31,116 nt of DNA from Candidatus Cloacimonadota bacterium (GTDB lineage: Bacteria > Cloacimonadota > Cloacimonadia > Cloacimonadales > Cloacimonadaceae), in contig JAEWNJ010000126.1 in the NCBI GenBank assembly GCA_023392795.1, positions 1-31,116 on the forward strand, in the 5' to 3' direction. This document shows positions 5,924 to 15,500 of the stretch, piece by piece; position 1 is the stretch's first letter, and every line of letters begins with the position of its first letter. Under the pieces are notes generated by a model. The model made no database searches and was not told the origin of the DNA. It saw only the letters and a list, made by a program, of their open reading frames with translations. The translations under genes and the position numbers were made by a program.

Positions 5924-7780
5924 ATGTCTTTGAAACGTATTGACCTCCTGATCTGCTGTGGCTCCGGCTGTGTATCGGCTGGCGCGCTCAAGATCAAGGA
6001 ACGCTTTCACGAAGTGTTGGCTGAACACAACATCACCAACGAAGTGAACATCATCGAAACCGGCTGCATGGGCCCCTGTGATTACGGCCCCGTAATGGTA
6101 ATCTACCCTGAAGGCATCTTCTACAAGAAGGTAACAGTGGACGACGTCGCGGAAATCGTGACCGAACACTTTGTGAAAGGACGTCCCGTTACCAGACTAA
6201 TGCTGCAGGATGAAGAACAGACCATCGCTGCAAAGAAAGACGTGCCCTTTTACCAGAAACAGGTGAAAGTGGCTTTGGAAAATTGCGGTTACATCAATCC
6301 CGAAAGCCTGGATGAATACATCGCCACCGGCGGTTATGAAGCTTTGGGAACTGTGCTGACCGAGATGAAGCCACAGGATGTGATCAATGTAATCAAGGAA
6401 TCCGGCCTGCGCGGACGTGGCGGTGGCGGTTTCCCCACTCACATCAAGTGGCAAATGGTGCACGACAGGAAAGAAGACGAAAAGTACATCATCTGCAATG
6501 GTGACGAGGGTGACCCCGGCGCGTTCATGGATCGTTCCCTGCTGGAAGGTGATCCGCACCGCATCCTCGAAGGTATGATGATCGCTGCTTATGCCATGGG
6601 CGCCACCAACGGCTTCTTCTATATCCGTGCGGAATATCCCCTGGCCATCGCTCGCATCAAGATGGCAATCAATCAAGCCAAAGAAGTTGGCCTGATGGGC
6701 AAGGATGTCTTTGGCAGCGGCTTCTGCTTTGACGCGGAAGTTCGCACTGGTGCCGGCGCCTTTGTGTGTGGAGAGGAAATGGCTCTGATCCATAGCATCG
6801 AAGGTCAGCGCGGCAATCCTACGCCCAAGCCTCCCTATCCAGCCGTTCAGGGCCTTTGGGGAAAACCGACCGTGGTGAACAACGTGGAGACCATCGGGAA
6901 CATTCCTACGATCTTCCGCAAGGGAGCTAAGTGGTTTTCCGGGATGGGAACTGAAAAATCCAAGGGCACCAAAGTGTTTGCTCTCACTGGAGATGTCCGG
7001 AATACTGGATTGGTAGAAGTACCCATGGGTATCACCCTGCGCGAATTGATCTTTGACGTGGGCGGCGGTATGCTCGGCGACCATAAGTTCAAAGCTGTGC
7101 AATTGGGCGGTCCTTCCGGCGGATGCCTCACTGTGGACCACCTGGATACTGGCGTGGATTACGAAAGCCTCAAAGAACGCGGAGCCATGATGGGATCTGG
7201 CGGCGTAATCGTGATGAACGATGAAAAGTGCATGGTGAACGTAGCCAAGTTCTTCATGGATTTCTGCGTGGAAGAATCCTGCGGAAAATGCTCTCCCTGC
7301 CGCATAGGTTTGAAACAGATGCTGGAGATCCTGGAACGCATCACTTCAGGTCATGGCAGAGAAGGCGACATCGAAGAATTGCAACGCCTGGGCGAATCCA
7401 TCAGCAAGCTCTCGCTTTGCGGCTTGGGTCAGACAGCTCCCAATCCCGTGCTGTCCACCATCCGCTACTTCCGTGATGAATATGAATCCCACATCAGAGA
7501 TAAGAGCTGCACCAACAAGGTTTGCCTGGATCTGATGCATTTCAATATCGATAAAGAACGTTGCATTGGCTGCTCTTTGTGCGCCCGCAAGTGCCCAGTC
7601 ACCTGCATTACCGGCTCTCGCGAAGAAAAATACACCATCCATCAAGTGGATTGTGTGAAATGCGGCAACTGCTTTGACGTCTGCCCTGTAAAGGCGATAG
7701 ACAAGGTTCCAGGCATACACCCTGAAATGGCAGCTCATAGGGAAACCATGGCGAAAGCTGCCAAGAATCATGACGATTGA
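5924..7780 (+). CDS. hydB: HydB, NuoF-like FMN/NADH-binding hydrogenase subunit
   Basis: A 618-residue flavoprotein with the complete HydB architecture. An N-terminal thioredoxin-like [2Fe-2S] domain (Cys12, Cys16, Cys48, Cys52) is followed by the NuoF core with FMN/NADH motifs GLRGRGGGGFP (about 161-171), NGDEGDPGAFMDR and GAGAFVCGEEMALI, then the ESCGKCSPCRIG [4Fe-4S] motif (about 451-462) and a C-terminal double [4Fe-4S] ferredoxin (CIGCSLCARKCP and CVKCGNCFDVCP, about 547-600). In trimeric bifurcating hydrogenases this subunit holds the FMN at which NADH and ferredoxin electrons meet. The ATG follows AGGAGG at a good distance. It lies between the cysteine-less ferredoxin fold and the second NuoE gene. 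Confidence 0.93.
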   Translation: MSLKRIDLLICCGSGCVSAGALKIKERFHEVLAEHNITNEVNIIETGCMGPCDYGPVMVIYPEGIFYKKVTVDDVAEIVTEHFVKGRPVTRLMLQDEEQTIAAKKDVPFYQKQVKVALENCGYINPESLDEYIATGGYEALGTVLTEMKPQDVINVIKESGLRGRGGGGFPTHIKWQMVHDRKEDEKYIICNGDEGDPGAFMDRSLLEGDPHRILEGMMIAAYAMGATNGFFYIRAEYPLAIARIKMAINQAKEVGLMGKDVFGSGFCFDAEVRTGAGAFVCGEEMALIHSIEGQRGNPTPKPPYPAVQGLWGKPTVVNNVETIGNIPTIFRKGAKWFSGMGTEKSKGTKVFALTGDVRNTGLVEVPMGITLRELIFDVGGGMLGDHKFKAVQLGGPSGGCLTVDHLDTGVDYESLKERGAMMGSGGVIVMNDEKCMVNVAKFFMDFCVEESCGKCSPCRIGLKQMLEILERITSGHGREGDIEELQRLGESISKLSLCGLGQTAPNPVLSTIRYFRDEYESHIRDKSCTNKVCLDLMHFNIDKERCIGCSLCARKCPVTCITGSREEKYTIHQVDCVKCGNCFDVCPVKAIDKVPGIHPEMAAHRETMAKAAKNHDD

Positions 7781-7791
7781 TAGGGGAAAAT

Positions 7792-8247
7792 ATGTACAAA
7801 GAAATATGTGCTAAATATGCTCCCACCAAGGATAACCTGATCTACATCCTGCACGAAATACAGGATACGCATCCCCAGCATTATATCTCTGAGGAAGCGG
7901 TGCAAGCTATATCAGAATACATCCAGGTGCCGGAGAATCATATCTATGGAGTATTGACTTTTTACTCCATGTATTCTACCAAACCCCGTGGGAAAAACAT
8001 CATCCGTCTCTGTGAATCTCCACCATGCTACATCAAAGGCTCGGACAATATCCTGCGCAAGCTGAAAGCGCTACTGAATGTGTCCGTGGGTGAGACTACC
8101 AAGGACAGCAAGTTCACTCTCGAACTTTGTGCCTGTCTGGGCGTATGTGGAAACGCGCCGGTGATGATGATCAATGACGATGTATATGGCGATCTCAGCG
8201 AAGACAAAGTGGAAGAAATCATCGAAAAGATCAGAGGGAGGAACTAA
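7792..8247 (+). CDS. Second NuoE-like [2Fe-2S] subunit
   Basis: A 151-residue NuoE-family protein with ligands Cys74, Cys79, Cys115 and Cys119, and the family segment IYGVLTFYSMYSTKPRG. It is clearly paralogous to HydC at 4487 but diverged. The frame extends to a TTG at 7777 that overlaps hydB; the ATG at 7792, preceded by a purine-rich GGGGA, is the better start. Its stop overlaps the next ATG by one base (TAATG), so it is translationally coupled to the second NuoF-like gene and most likely forms a dimer with that protein. Whether it belongs to the HydABC complex or to an alternative flavin module sharing HydA cannot be told from sequence. Confidence 0.87.
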   Translation: MYKEICAKYAPTKDNLIYILHEIQDTHPQHYISEEAVQAISEYIQVPENHIYGVLTFYSMYSTKPRGKNIIRLCESPPCYIKGSDNILRKLKALLNVSVGETTKDSKFTLELCACLGVCGNAPVMMINDDVYGDLSEDKVEEIIEKIRGRN

Positions 8248-9809
8248 TGAAATACTATCGCTCCCACGTCCTGATCGGCATCAATGAAACCTCTATCGCC
8301 GCAGGTGTACACGCCTTTATCAAAGCACTGCGTTCGGAACTCAGCAAAGCCGGTCTCTCTGACGAGATAAACATCCTGGAGACAGGGCCACTTGGCTTCT
8401 TTGGCCGGGGCATCTGCCTTACTGTATATCCTGAAAACGTGAATTACGATGGCCTCAAGGCAGAAGACATCCCGGAATTGGTGCAGGAGCATTTCCTCAA
8501 AGGCCGTCCCGTGGCTCGTCTGCTGCTTGATTCAGCCGGAAAGTTCAGCCCCAAATTCAATTACGACAGCCGCATAGTGCTGCGCAATTCTGGTATCATA
8601 GATCCCGAAAGCATCGACGATTACATAGGTGCCGGTGGTTATGAAGCTTGGGAAAAAGCCCTCACCCAAATGAAGCCTGCCGAGATCGTGGAAGAAGTGA
8701 AGCAATCCGGTCTGCGTGGAAGGGGTGGAGCTGGTTTCCCCGCTGGCGTGAAATGGAGCTTCACCGCTCCCTTGGACGCTCCCCAGAAATACGTGGTGGT
8801 AAATGCTGACGAAGGCGAACCCGGCACATTTAAAGATCGTCTGATCATGGAAGGTGATCCTCACCAACTCCTGGAAGGCATCATGATCTGTGCCCGCGCT
8901 ATCGGCGCAAGCAAAGCCTACATCTATATTCGCGGTGAATACAAACTCTGCATCATGCGTTTGCAAAAGGCTATCGACGATTGCCGCAATTATGGCATCA
9001 TCGGCACCAATATCTTCGAAAGCGGATTTGATCTGGATATCGAGATCAAGATCGGTGCCGGAGCTTATGTGTGTGGCGAAGAAACAGCCCTGATCGAATC
9101 CCTCGAAGGAAATCGTGGTCACCCACGCTGGAAACCCCCGTTCCCGGGCGTCAAAGGCTTGTGGCAGGCTCCCACAGTGGTCAACAATGTGGAGACCCTG
9201 GCCAACGTCCCCTTCATCATTGCCAGAGGTGCGGCTGAATACAAGAAATACGGTACTGCAGAATGCACCGGTACCAAAGTATATACCATTTTGGGCGATG
9301 TGGCTCATCCCGGCCTCTGCGAAGTCGATATGGGCACCACCCTGCGTACCATCATCAATGAATACGCGGGTGGAATGAAAAAAGGCTTCAAGTTCAAAGC
9401 CGCTCTGGTTGGCGGAGCCGCGGGTGTGATCCTGCCGGACCGTCTCCTCGATGTGAAGATGGACTTCTCCAGCCTCAATCAATACGCAGCGGTTCTGGGA
9501 AGTGGAGCCATCCTCGTGATGAACGAACATCAGAGCATTGTAGATATGCTTTGGAGCATCCTCCGTTTCTTCCGTCATGAATCCTGCGGCAAATGCGCCC
9601 CCTGCAAAAATGGTACCCAACAGCTCTATCGCCTGATCACCAAGATCAAAAAAGGTGAAGGCACCATGGAAGATGTTGAGCTGATGCAAATGATAGCCGA
9701 AACCATGCAACAAACTTCATTCTGCGCCTTGGGCCAGTCTCCGATTATGGCCATTCGCAGCGCTATTGAAAACTTCCGTGATGAGTTCATCGCGATAACT
9801 CAAAAATAA
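8247..9809 (+). CDS. Second NuoF-like FMN/NADH-binding subunit, reduced form
   Basis: A 520-residue NuoF-family flavoprotein paralogous to HydB. The core is intact: GLRGRGGAGFP, NADEGEPGTFKDR, GAGAYVCGEETALI, VNNVETLANVP, and the ESCGKCAPCKNG [4Fe-4S] motif with the downstream FCALGQSP. Two differences from HydB stand out. The N-terminal thioredoxin-like domain is kept, but its four ligand positions are Ile12, Ser16, Pro48 and Phe52, and the C-terminal double ferredoxin is absent, the protein ending soon after the NuoF core. It should bind FMN, NAD(H) and one [4Fe-4S] cluster but has fewer exits for electrons. Its start overlaps the preceding stop; the next gene, hydA, follows after 18 bases. 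Confidence 0.9.
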   Translation: MKYYRSHVLIGINETSIAAGVHAFIKALRSELSKAGLSDEINILETGPLGFFGRGICLTVYPENVNYDGLKAEDIPELVQEHFLKGRPVARLLLDSAGKFSPKFNYDSRIVLRNSGIIDPESIDDYIGAGGYEAWEKALTQMKPAEIVEEVKQSGLRGRGGAGFPAGVKWSFTAPLDAPQKYVVVNADEGEPGTFKDRLIMEGDPHQLLEGIMICARAIGASKAYIYIRGEYKLCIMRLQKAIDDCRNYGIIGTNIFESGFDLDIEIKIGAGAYVCGEETALIESLEGNRGHPRWKPPFPGVKGLWQAPTVVNNVETLANVPFIIARGAAEYKKYGTAECTGTKVYTILGDVAHPGLCEVDMGTTLRTIINEYAGGMKKGFKFKAALVGGAAGVILPDRLLDVKMDFSSLNQYAAVLGSGAILVMNEHQSIVDMLWSILRFFRHESCGKCAPCKNGTQQLYRLITKIKKGEGTMEDVELMQMIAETMQQTSFCALGQSPIMAIRSAIENFRDEFIAITQK

Positions 9810-9827
9810 GCTAAGAGGAATAGAATT

Positions 9828-11612
9828 ATGGCTAAAAACGTCAACGTTTGGATCGATGGTCATCAACTGGAAGTTCCGGAAACCATGACCATCATCGAAG
9901 CTGCCGATAAGCACGGGATCTATGTCCCAAGGCTGTGCTACCATCCCGACCTACCACCCACTGCAAATTGCGGAGTATGCGTAGTAGAGCTTTCCGGAAG
10001 CCCGGTACCCAAAAGAGCTTGCTGCACACCCGTGGCTGAAGGGATGAAGATCACCACAAACAGCAAGAAATTGCGCTCATATCGCAAGACCTTGGTGGAA
10101 ATGATCCTTTCGAATCATGAAGTGGTTTGCCCCACCTGCTCCGCCAACAACAAGTGTGAATTGCAGACCCTGGCAAACAATCTGGGTGTCGATCCTGATG
10201 CTCTGCCCAATATTCTCACCAAGAAAGAAGCAGATTTCAGCTCCCCTTCCATTGTTCGCGACCCCAATAAGTGTATCGCTTGTGGACGCTGCATCACCGT
10301 GTGTAATGAAGTACAGACCGTTTACGCGCTCACCAATAGCGATCGTGGCATCGGTAGCGAAGTAACCACTGCCTTCGGAATGGGAATGGCGCAAAGCCCT
10401 TGCGTAAACTGTGGACAATGCACAGTATACTGCCCCACCGGCGCTCTGCGTGAACACAACGATATCGACCTGGTATGGGAAGCAATACTGGATCCCGATA
10501 AACACGTGATCGTCCAGGAAGCTCCTTCGATTCGTGTGTCCCTGGGCGAAGAATTTGGTATGCCTCTGGGCAGTGTAACCGCCAAAAAGATGTACGCTGC
10601 GCTCAGAAAGATCGGATTTGATGCCATTATGGATACCAATTTCACTGCCGACCTCACCATCATGGAAGAAGGCACTGAATGCGTAGCCAAGCTCAAAGCC
10701 GGTGAAAAGCGTCCGCTGATCACTTCCTGCTCTCCGGGCTGGATCAAGTTCATGGAAACTTATTATCCCGATCTCGCGGATTGCGTTTCCACTGCCAAGT
10801 CCCCCATGAGCATGTTCGGTGTGCTGTCCAAAACTTACTATGCCCAGGAACACGGCATTGATCCTGCCAAGATCGTCTCCGTAGCGATCATGCCCTGTAC
10901 GGCTAAGAAGTTTGAAGCACGTCGTCCGGAAATGCGCGACAGCGGCTATCAGGATACCGACTATGTACTTACCACCCGTGAATTCCTGCGCATGATCAAA
11001 GAAGCGGGGATTGACTTTGCCAATATCAAAGATGAAGATGCTGACGAAGGAATGAGCTTCTACACTGGCGCTGGTACCATTTTTGGCGCAACCGGTGGTG
11101 TGATGGAAGCTGCCATCCGTTCGGCCTACACTCTGGTAACCGGCGAAGAGCTGGAAAACGTGGAGATTCAGGCTGTTCGCGGTTTGGACGGCGTCAAAGA
11201 AGCAACCATACCAGTTCCCGGTTTCGGGGATCTGAAAGTGGCTGTGGCTCATGGACTCAGCAACGCCCGTAAGGTTATGGACAGAGTTCGCGAAGGCTTG
11301 AAGACCACTGGGGAATCCCCATGGCACTTCATCGAAATCATGGCTTGTCCCGGTGGTTGCGTAGGTGGCGGCGGTCAGCCTTATGGCAATGATATCGCTT
11401 CTCGTGCCCGTCGCGGCCTTGCCTTGTATGAAGAAGATCGTTCTCTACCTGTGCGTAAATCTCACCAAAATCCCGAAGTACTGAAGATTTATGAACGGTT
11501 CCTGGGCGCTCCGAATTCACCCTTGGCCCACAAGCTGCTGCATACCCACTATTTCAAACGTTCCATCAGCAACGGTCAGGTAGTGGAAGAAGTTACCCAC
11601 AAACACCACTAA
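9828..11612 (+). CDS. hydA: HydA, catalytic [FeFe]-hydrogenase subunit of a trimeric NADH/ferredoxin-linked enzyme
   Basis: A 594-residue cytoplasmic hydrogenase that interconverts protons and H2. Domains in order: plant-type [2Fe-2S] (Cys37, 48, 51, 65), His-Cys [4Fe-4S] (His97, Cys101, 104, 110), double [4Fe-4S] (Cys149/152/155/159 and 192/195/198/202), and the H-domain with loops TSCSPGW (299-305), MPCTAKKFE (355-363) and EIMACPGGCVGGGGQP (503-518), followed by the small-subunit-like C-terminal region. Length and layout match HydA of bifurcating HydABC enzymes. The first loop has Ser302 in place of the second Cys of TSCCPxW. The start ATG follows AAGAGGA. It is the last gene of the operon, before the terminator. 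No maturase genes (hydEFG) are in the window. Confidence 0.94.
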   Translation: MAKNVNVWIDGHQLEVPETMTIIEAADKHGIYVPRLCYHPDLPPTANCGVCVVELSGSPVPKRACCTPVAEGMKITTNSKKLRSYRKTLVEMILSNHEVVCPTCSANNKCELQTLANNLGVDPDALPNILTKKEADFSSPSIVRDPNKCIACGRCITVCNEVQTVYALTNSDRGIGSEVTTAFGMGMAQSPCVNCGQCTVYCPTGALREHNDIDLVWEAILDPDKHVIVQEAPSIRVSLGEEFGMPLGSVTAKKMYAALRKIGFDAIMDTNFTADLTIMEEGTECVAKLKAGEKRPLITSCSPGWIKFMETYYPDLADCVSTAKSPMSMFGVLSKTYYAQEHGIDPAKIVSVAIMPCTAKKFEARRPEMRDSGYQDTDYVLTTREFLRMIKEAGIDFANIKDEDADEGMSFYTGAGTIFGATGGVMEAAIRSAYTLVTGEELENVEIQAVRGLDGVKEATIPVPGFGDLKVAVAHGLSNARKVMDRVREGLKTTGESPWHFIEIMACPGGCVGGGGQPYGNDIASRARRGLALYEEDRSLPVRKSHQNPEVLKIYERFLGAPNSPLAHKLLHTHYFKRSISNGQVVEEVTHKHH

Positions 11613-11619
11613 TCAATCA

Positions 11620-11641
11620 AAGCCTTGCTTAGTGCAGGCTT
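11620..11641 (+). other. Small hairpin just after hydA
   Basis: AAGCC/GGCTT arms with extra pairs and one bulge form a short hairpin starting 8 bases after the hydA stop codon. It precedes the stronger terminator hairpin and may protect the mRNA 3' end. There is no T-run directly behind it. Confidence 0.4.
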
Positions 11642-11649
11642 AAGTAAAT

Positions 11650-11686
11650 AAGCCGTGGTACTTTCCAGTGCCACGGCTTTCATTAT
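11650..11686 (+). terminator. Rho-independent-type terminator of the hydrogenase operon
   Basis: A perfect 9-bp stem, AAGCCGTGG (11650-11658) with CCACGGCTT (11671-11679), encloses a 12-base loop that can pair a little further, and is followed by TTCATT. On the opposite strand it is followed by an A/T-rich stretch, so it may act in both directions between the convergent hydA and lipoprotein genes. Confidence 0.75.
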
Positions 11687-11699
11687 CCAGTATAGGACT

Positions 11700-11730
11700 T
11701 GATCAGGAGGCCTTACGTTCCTGCTGATCA
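11700..11730. other. Hairpin between convergent genes
   Basis: TGATCAGGAGG (11700-11710) and CCTGCTGATCA (11720-11730) form an 11-bp stem with one mismatch. It lies 12 bases past the stop of the minus-strand lipoprotein gene and could end its transcript, but no T-run follows on that strand. Confidence 0.4.
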
Positions 11731-11741
11731 TGGGATGCTAC

Positions 11742-12305
11742 TCAGTCAATAATCTCAGCTTCCAGCTTATCCACTTTGATCACCGGTGTGCTGTAAAAGG
11801 CTTTGCCACCCTGGGTCAGATAGAGATCGGAGGTATAGACGTGCTCAATCATATAATCTTCCAAACTGTCAAAAAAGTCCAGCCCCAGTGCGCTCAAGAA
11901 GTTTACCACGTAACCTGAAAGTCCTGATTTGTATTCCACCAGGCGAACGCGCATCCATCTGCCCCAAGGAATCTGCGTTCCGGTTTGTGCCACATTGTCA
12001 CTTTTCCCGATATAAGCATCAGCGAAGTATATAAAAGCACTGTTGCCCTTGTCCCGGATATCCACTCCTACATTCGCGCCCGGACCATTAATAACCCAAA
12101 TGGCCGATCCCTGAATGGTGCCAGGGATGAAGAAAACCTCGGAATTTCCCAAGATACTGGGGTCTGGGCTCAAGTGCGCCACCATATCGCGGTTGGCATC
12201 GGTTACTGTAACCTTTGTCGGTTCCTCCGAGCAGGATGAAGCCAACATCAAAAAAACGATGAGTACTGATATGGGTAGTACCCGGGACACCGTTTTGCGA
12301 ATCAT
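11742..12305 (-). CDS. Putative lipoprotein of unknown function
   Basis: A 187-residue protein starting at the ATG at 12305-12303. It has a basic N-terminus, a hydrophobic stretch and the lipobox LASSC (Cys25), so it should be lipid-modified and exported. The mature part is predicted mostly beta and has no domain I recognise; segments such as SAIWVINGPGANVGVDIRDKG and NSAFIYFADAYIG suggest a small beta-sandwich. The frame is open for another 84 codons upstream, but that extension has no signal sequence or ribosome-binding site, whereas GAGGTG lies just before the chosen start. The gene is convergent with hydA and divergent from the large TPR gene; no operon partner is visible. Confidence 0.75.
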   Translation of the reverse strand: MIRKTVSRVLPISVLIVFLMLASSCSEEPTKVTVTDANRDMVAHLSPDPSILGNSEVFFIPGTIQGSAIWVINGPGANVGVDIRDKGNSAFIYFADAYIGKSDNVAQTGTQIPWGRWMRVRLVEYKSGLSGYVVNFLSALGLDFFDSLEDYMIEHVYTSDLYLTQGGKAFYSTPVIKVDKLEAEIID

Positions 12306-12576
12306 AGACACCTCACTATCTTCTCTTGTGTACCAATCCAAGTGCATTGGGAGGACTTGCCTATCACCGATCAGGACTGCGCTCAGCCATGCATCAAGGA
12401 CAGCTACAGCACCCATAATACGCTTAGTTCCTTTGTCAAGCTGAATATCTCCTTTTCTTCCCCCATTTTCCAGACCAGCCTGATTCCCCCCAAACCTATG
12501 AGATACCCCCCGATTTCTACTTGACAACAAATACACTCTTTTATAGACTATCACCAATGCATCTAAGGGAGTTGAT
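12306..12576. other. Divergent intergenic region with promoters for both sides
   Basis: No believable gene is present. The right end carries a good promoter for the 12577 gene (listed separately). Reading leftwards, TTGACA occurs on the minus strand at 12439-12434 and may be the -35 of the lipoprotein gene, but its -10 partner is poor (TATTAT is only 13 bases away). Confidence 0.4.
12521..12549 (+). promoter_or_regulatory. Sigma70-type promoter of the TPR/FecR/cyclase operon
   Basis: A perfect -35 box TTGACA (12521-12526) is followed after 17 bases by TAGACT (12544-12549), which matches 4 of 6 -10 positions. The ribosome-binding site AAGGGAG (12565-12571) and the ATG at 12577 follow at proper distances, leaving a short leader. 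Confidence 0.6.
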
Positions 12577-15500
12577 ATGAAACGCGTAGGACTTTTGATT
12601 GTTTTACTTATCTCACTCTGCTGTCTGTTGACGGCTTATCCACAACCGATGGGACGTCAATCAGGCTCAAAGACAGCTCCGTTGAAAATCTCTGCCATGA
12701 CGTTTATCGGCACCAATCTATATACGGCGGATGAGGTTCGTTCAGAAGTTTTGATCTACGACTTACTGCAGGGTACCTGGCAAGCCAGCGGGGTCAAGTA
12801 TTCCTCCAAATCCAGGATTGTGGATCTCGTTGTGGTGGATAGCCTTGTCTATCTTTTGGATGCAAAATCCAATACAATCAGTATCTATCAGCATAGTGGG
12901 GAGTTACACGCGCAGATCAAGACCAGGGGAGCCAAGGAACTCGCTTTCAAAAAGGCAAAACGCATTTTGGTGAACTACCAGGGCTTTATCTACGTGATGG
13001 ACAGTATGAAGCTGTATGCCTTGTCCAAAGAAGGTATGCTGATGGCAACGGCCAATCTGGATAATCCCGTTTCCATGAGCCTGGGAGAAGATCAGATCAT
13101 CCGTGTGTTGCAACATGGTAAAAACAGCAGCGAGATAGTAAGTTTCGATCTGAATCTGGTGAGGAAATCCCGCCTTGCGGTTTCCAATATCGAGAAACGT
13201 CCAAACTTCATCATTGATATGGCGGTGAATGCCTGGGGCGATATCCATGTACTAAATAGCGCTCCGATCAGCGTATCCAAACTAAATTCCGCCGGACAGG
13301 CCATCCCTGATACTCGCTTCGGATCGTTGAATCGCTCGTCTGCTCCCGGAAACTTTGAGGCTCCTGCCATCTTGAAATGCTCCAAGCACGAATCCACTTC
13401 GCTTATCGCTATATACGACACGAAACAACAGGCGATTCACTTCTTTCAGGATACTGAGCATAGCTCAAGCCTGACCATACAGCGCCCTCCATACACGGTG
13501 CGCCCCTCATTGGAACAAACCTCTGAGCCTGTCGCTACAGATTTTTTGGCTGATGGTAACGCAATCTACCGTATCGCAAAAGCTCAAATGCCCAATAGCA
13601 AGGCCAAACCTGGTCCTGCAGTGGTATGCCAGAATCGCGACGGAACCACTCAGTTTGTGACCCATCTGGCCAGCCTGAAGGATAAGAAGGTTCAAGAGTT
13701 CACCGCTCTGGCTGTGGCTGGAGCAAAGCTCTATGTGTTGGATTCAAAGGCTTCCAAAGTCCATGTCTTCGACTTAGCTACCGGGGCTTACCAAAAGAGC
13801 TTTGCCCAGAAGGGTAATCAAGATGGCAGACTATCCAGCCCCAAGTCCATAGTCGCAGCGAGTGATGGCCTTCTATACATCGCAGATACTGGCAATCGCC
13901 GCATTGCAGTCTTCAATCAATATGAGACCTTTGTCAGGAACATCCCCCTGCTCAAACAGATCCAACGCCCGGTTTTACTGAGGACTTCCGGTGAGGAGCT
14001 GTTCTGCCTCAGTAGCGACAACGCGATCATGAGGATGAATCTCAAGGACGGCAAAAAGATGAGCCATGTGCTTGAGCTGAAAGAGGGTATTAGCAGTTTT
14101 GATCTGATCATGGACGGGAGAATGGCGGTGTTGGAAAAAGCCGGGCAGAAACTACGTATTTACAAGGGCAATGTGAGAGAATACACATATTTCACCAAAA
14201 ACTCCACTGCTGAGTTCCCCCATTTTGCCGCAGTTTTTTTGATCCGTTACGACGCCGCTAAACAGCGATTGGCCATCATGGATACCAAGGCTAAGAATTC
14301 ACGATGCCTGAATTTTTACGCAGCTCTGGATGGTGCGCAGAGCATCAGACTTGCGTTGACCGATGATCTGAAGGTGATGCTTTCCTGGGATGAAAGCCCT
14401 GGAATCCACAATTGGATCGTGAAAAGCACGGGTAGAGAGCAAACCCAGGTCCACCGCGTGAATGCGGCTCGCTACGAGGTGCAGGATCCTCCCGCCGAAT
14501 TGCTGAGCTACCAAATCTGCCCCGTAGCCGACGATGGCAAGGAAGGCATGATGAGCGAAGGGGTACAGGATCACTTCTCTTATGCCCGGTATCTTTACGG
14601 GATTGGACGTTACCTGGACGCGGCGGAGGCTTTCCGGGAATCTCAAGCCGACATCAGAGATGCCAGAATCGATCCTGAAATTGTTCAGTGCCACATCGCC
14701 GAGGCGGATCGCTTGACCGAAAACCAGGACTATGAAAGAGCCCTGAGTGAATTGAGGGCAGCTTCTTCCATACTGGGCACTTCGGAGACCATTGCCCTGA
14801 AGGCTGTAAATATCTACAAGCTCACTCTGAACTATCTGGGCGGAGTCAGATATCTGCAGGGCGTGGGCTATCAAACCGCTCAGAGTTTGTTCAAACAATT
14901 CATCTCTTTGCATTACCTGGCAAATGACTACAGCGGAGTGATCAATGAAGCAGATCATTATCAGCGTAAGTATGGCAGGGACGAGGAGATTTCCCGCTAC
15001 CTGGCAGCATCATACGAGGCCAGAGGTGACTATGAAGATGCCCTGAGTGAATATCAGGAAATCGTGTCAATCAGTCCTGGTTTTGAGGATGATCTGAAGA
15101 TCGGGGAATTGCAGTATCAGCTTGCCCAATACCGTGCGGCAGATTCGCATCTGCAATTGATGCTAACCAAATATCCCTCCGCCAGTCTTGACCGGGTGCG
15201 TGCGCTTCTGGGTAAATGCAATATGCAAAGCAAAAACTACGGCATCGCCATGGATCATTACCGCGCCGCCATCCTCATTAATAACAACATAGCTGATTAT
15301 CATCACGGCCTGGGTATGGCCAATCTCTATGATAATCATCCTTATGAGGCTGAATTGAGCCTGAGGCGAGCCTACACTCTGAGTCCTGACAATGCATTGA
15401 TCGGCTTGAATTTCGCCAAGGCTTTGGAGCGTCAGGGTAAGATTGATGCAGCGCTGGAGGTGATGGATGCCGTGACTACGCATGTGGCAGGAAACCAAAC

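Noticed and set aside
10077..11327. Long minus-strand open frames opposite hydA, hydB and the second NuoF gene (up to 416 codons)
   Set aside because: They lie antisense to genes with complete family motifs, show no domain and arise from codon bias; no ribosome-binding sites or gene spacing support them.
12306..12557. 84-codon upstream extension of the lipoprotein gene
   Set aside because: It would bury the signal peptide and lipobox inside the protein; a ribosome-binding site and ATG sit at 12305.
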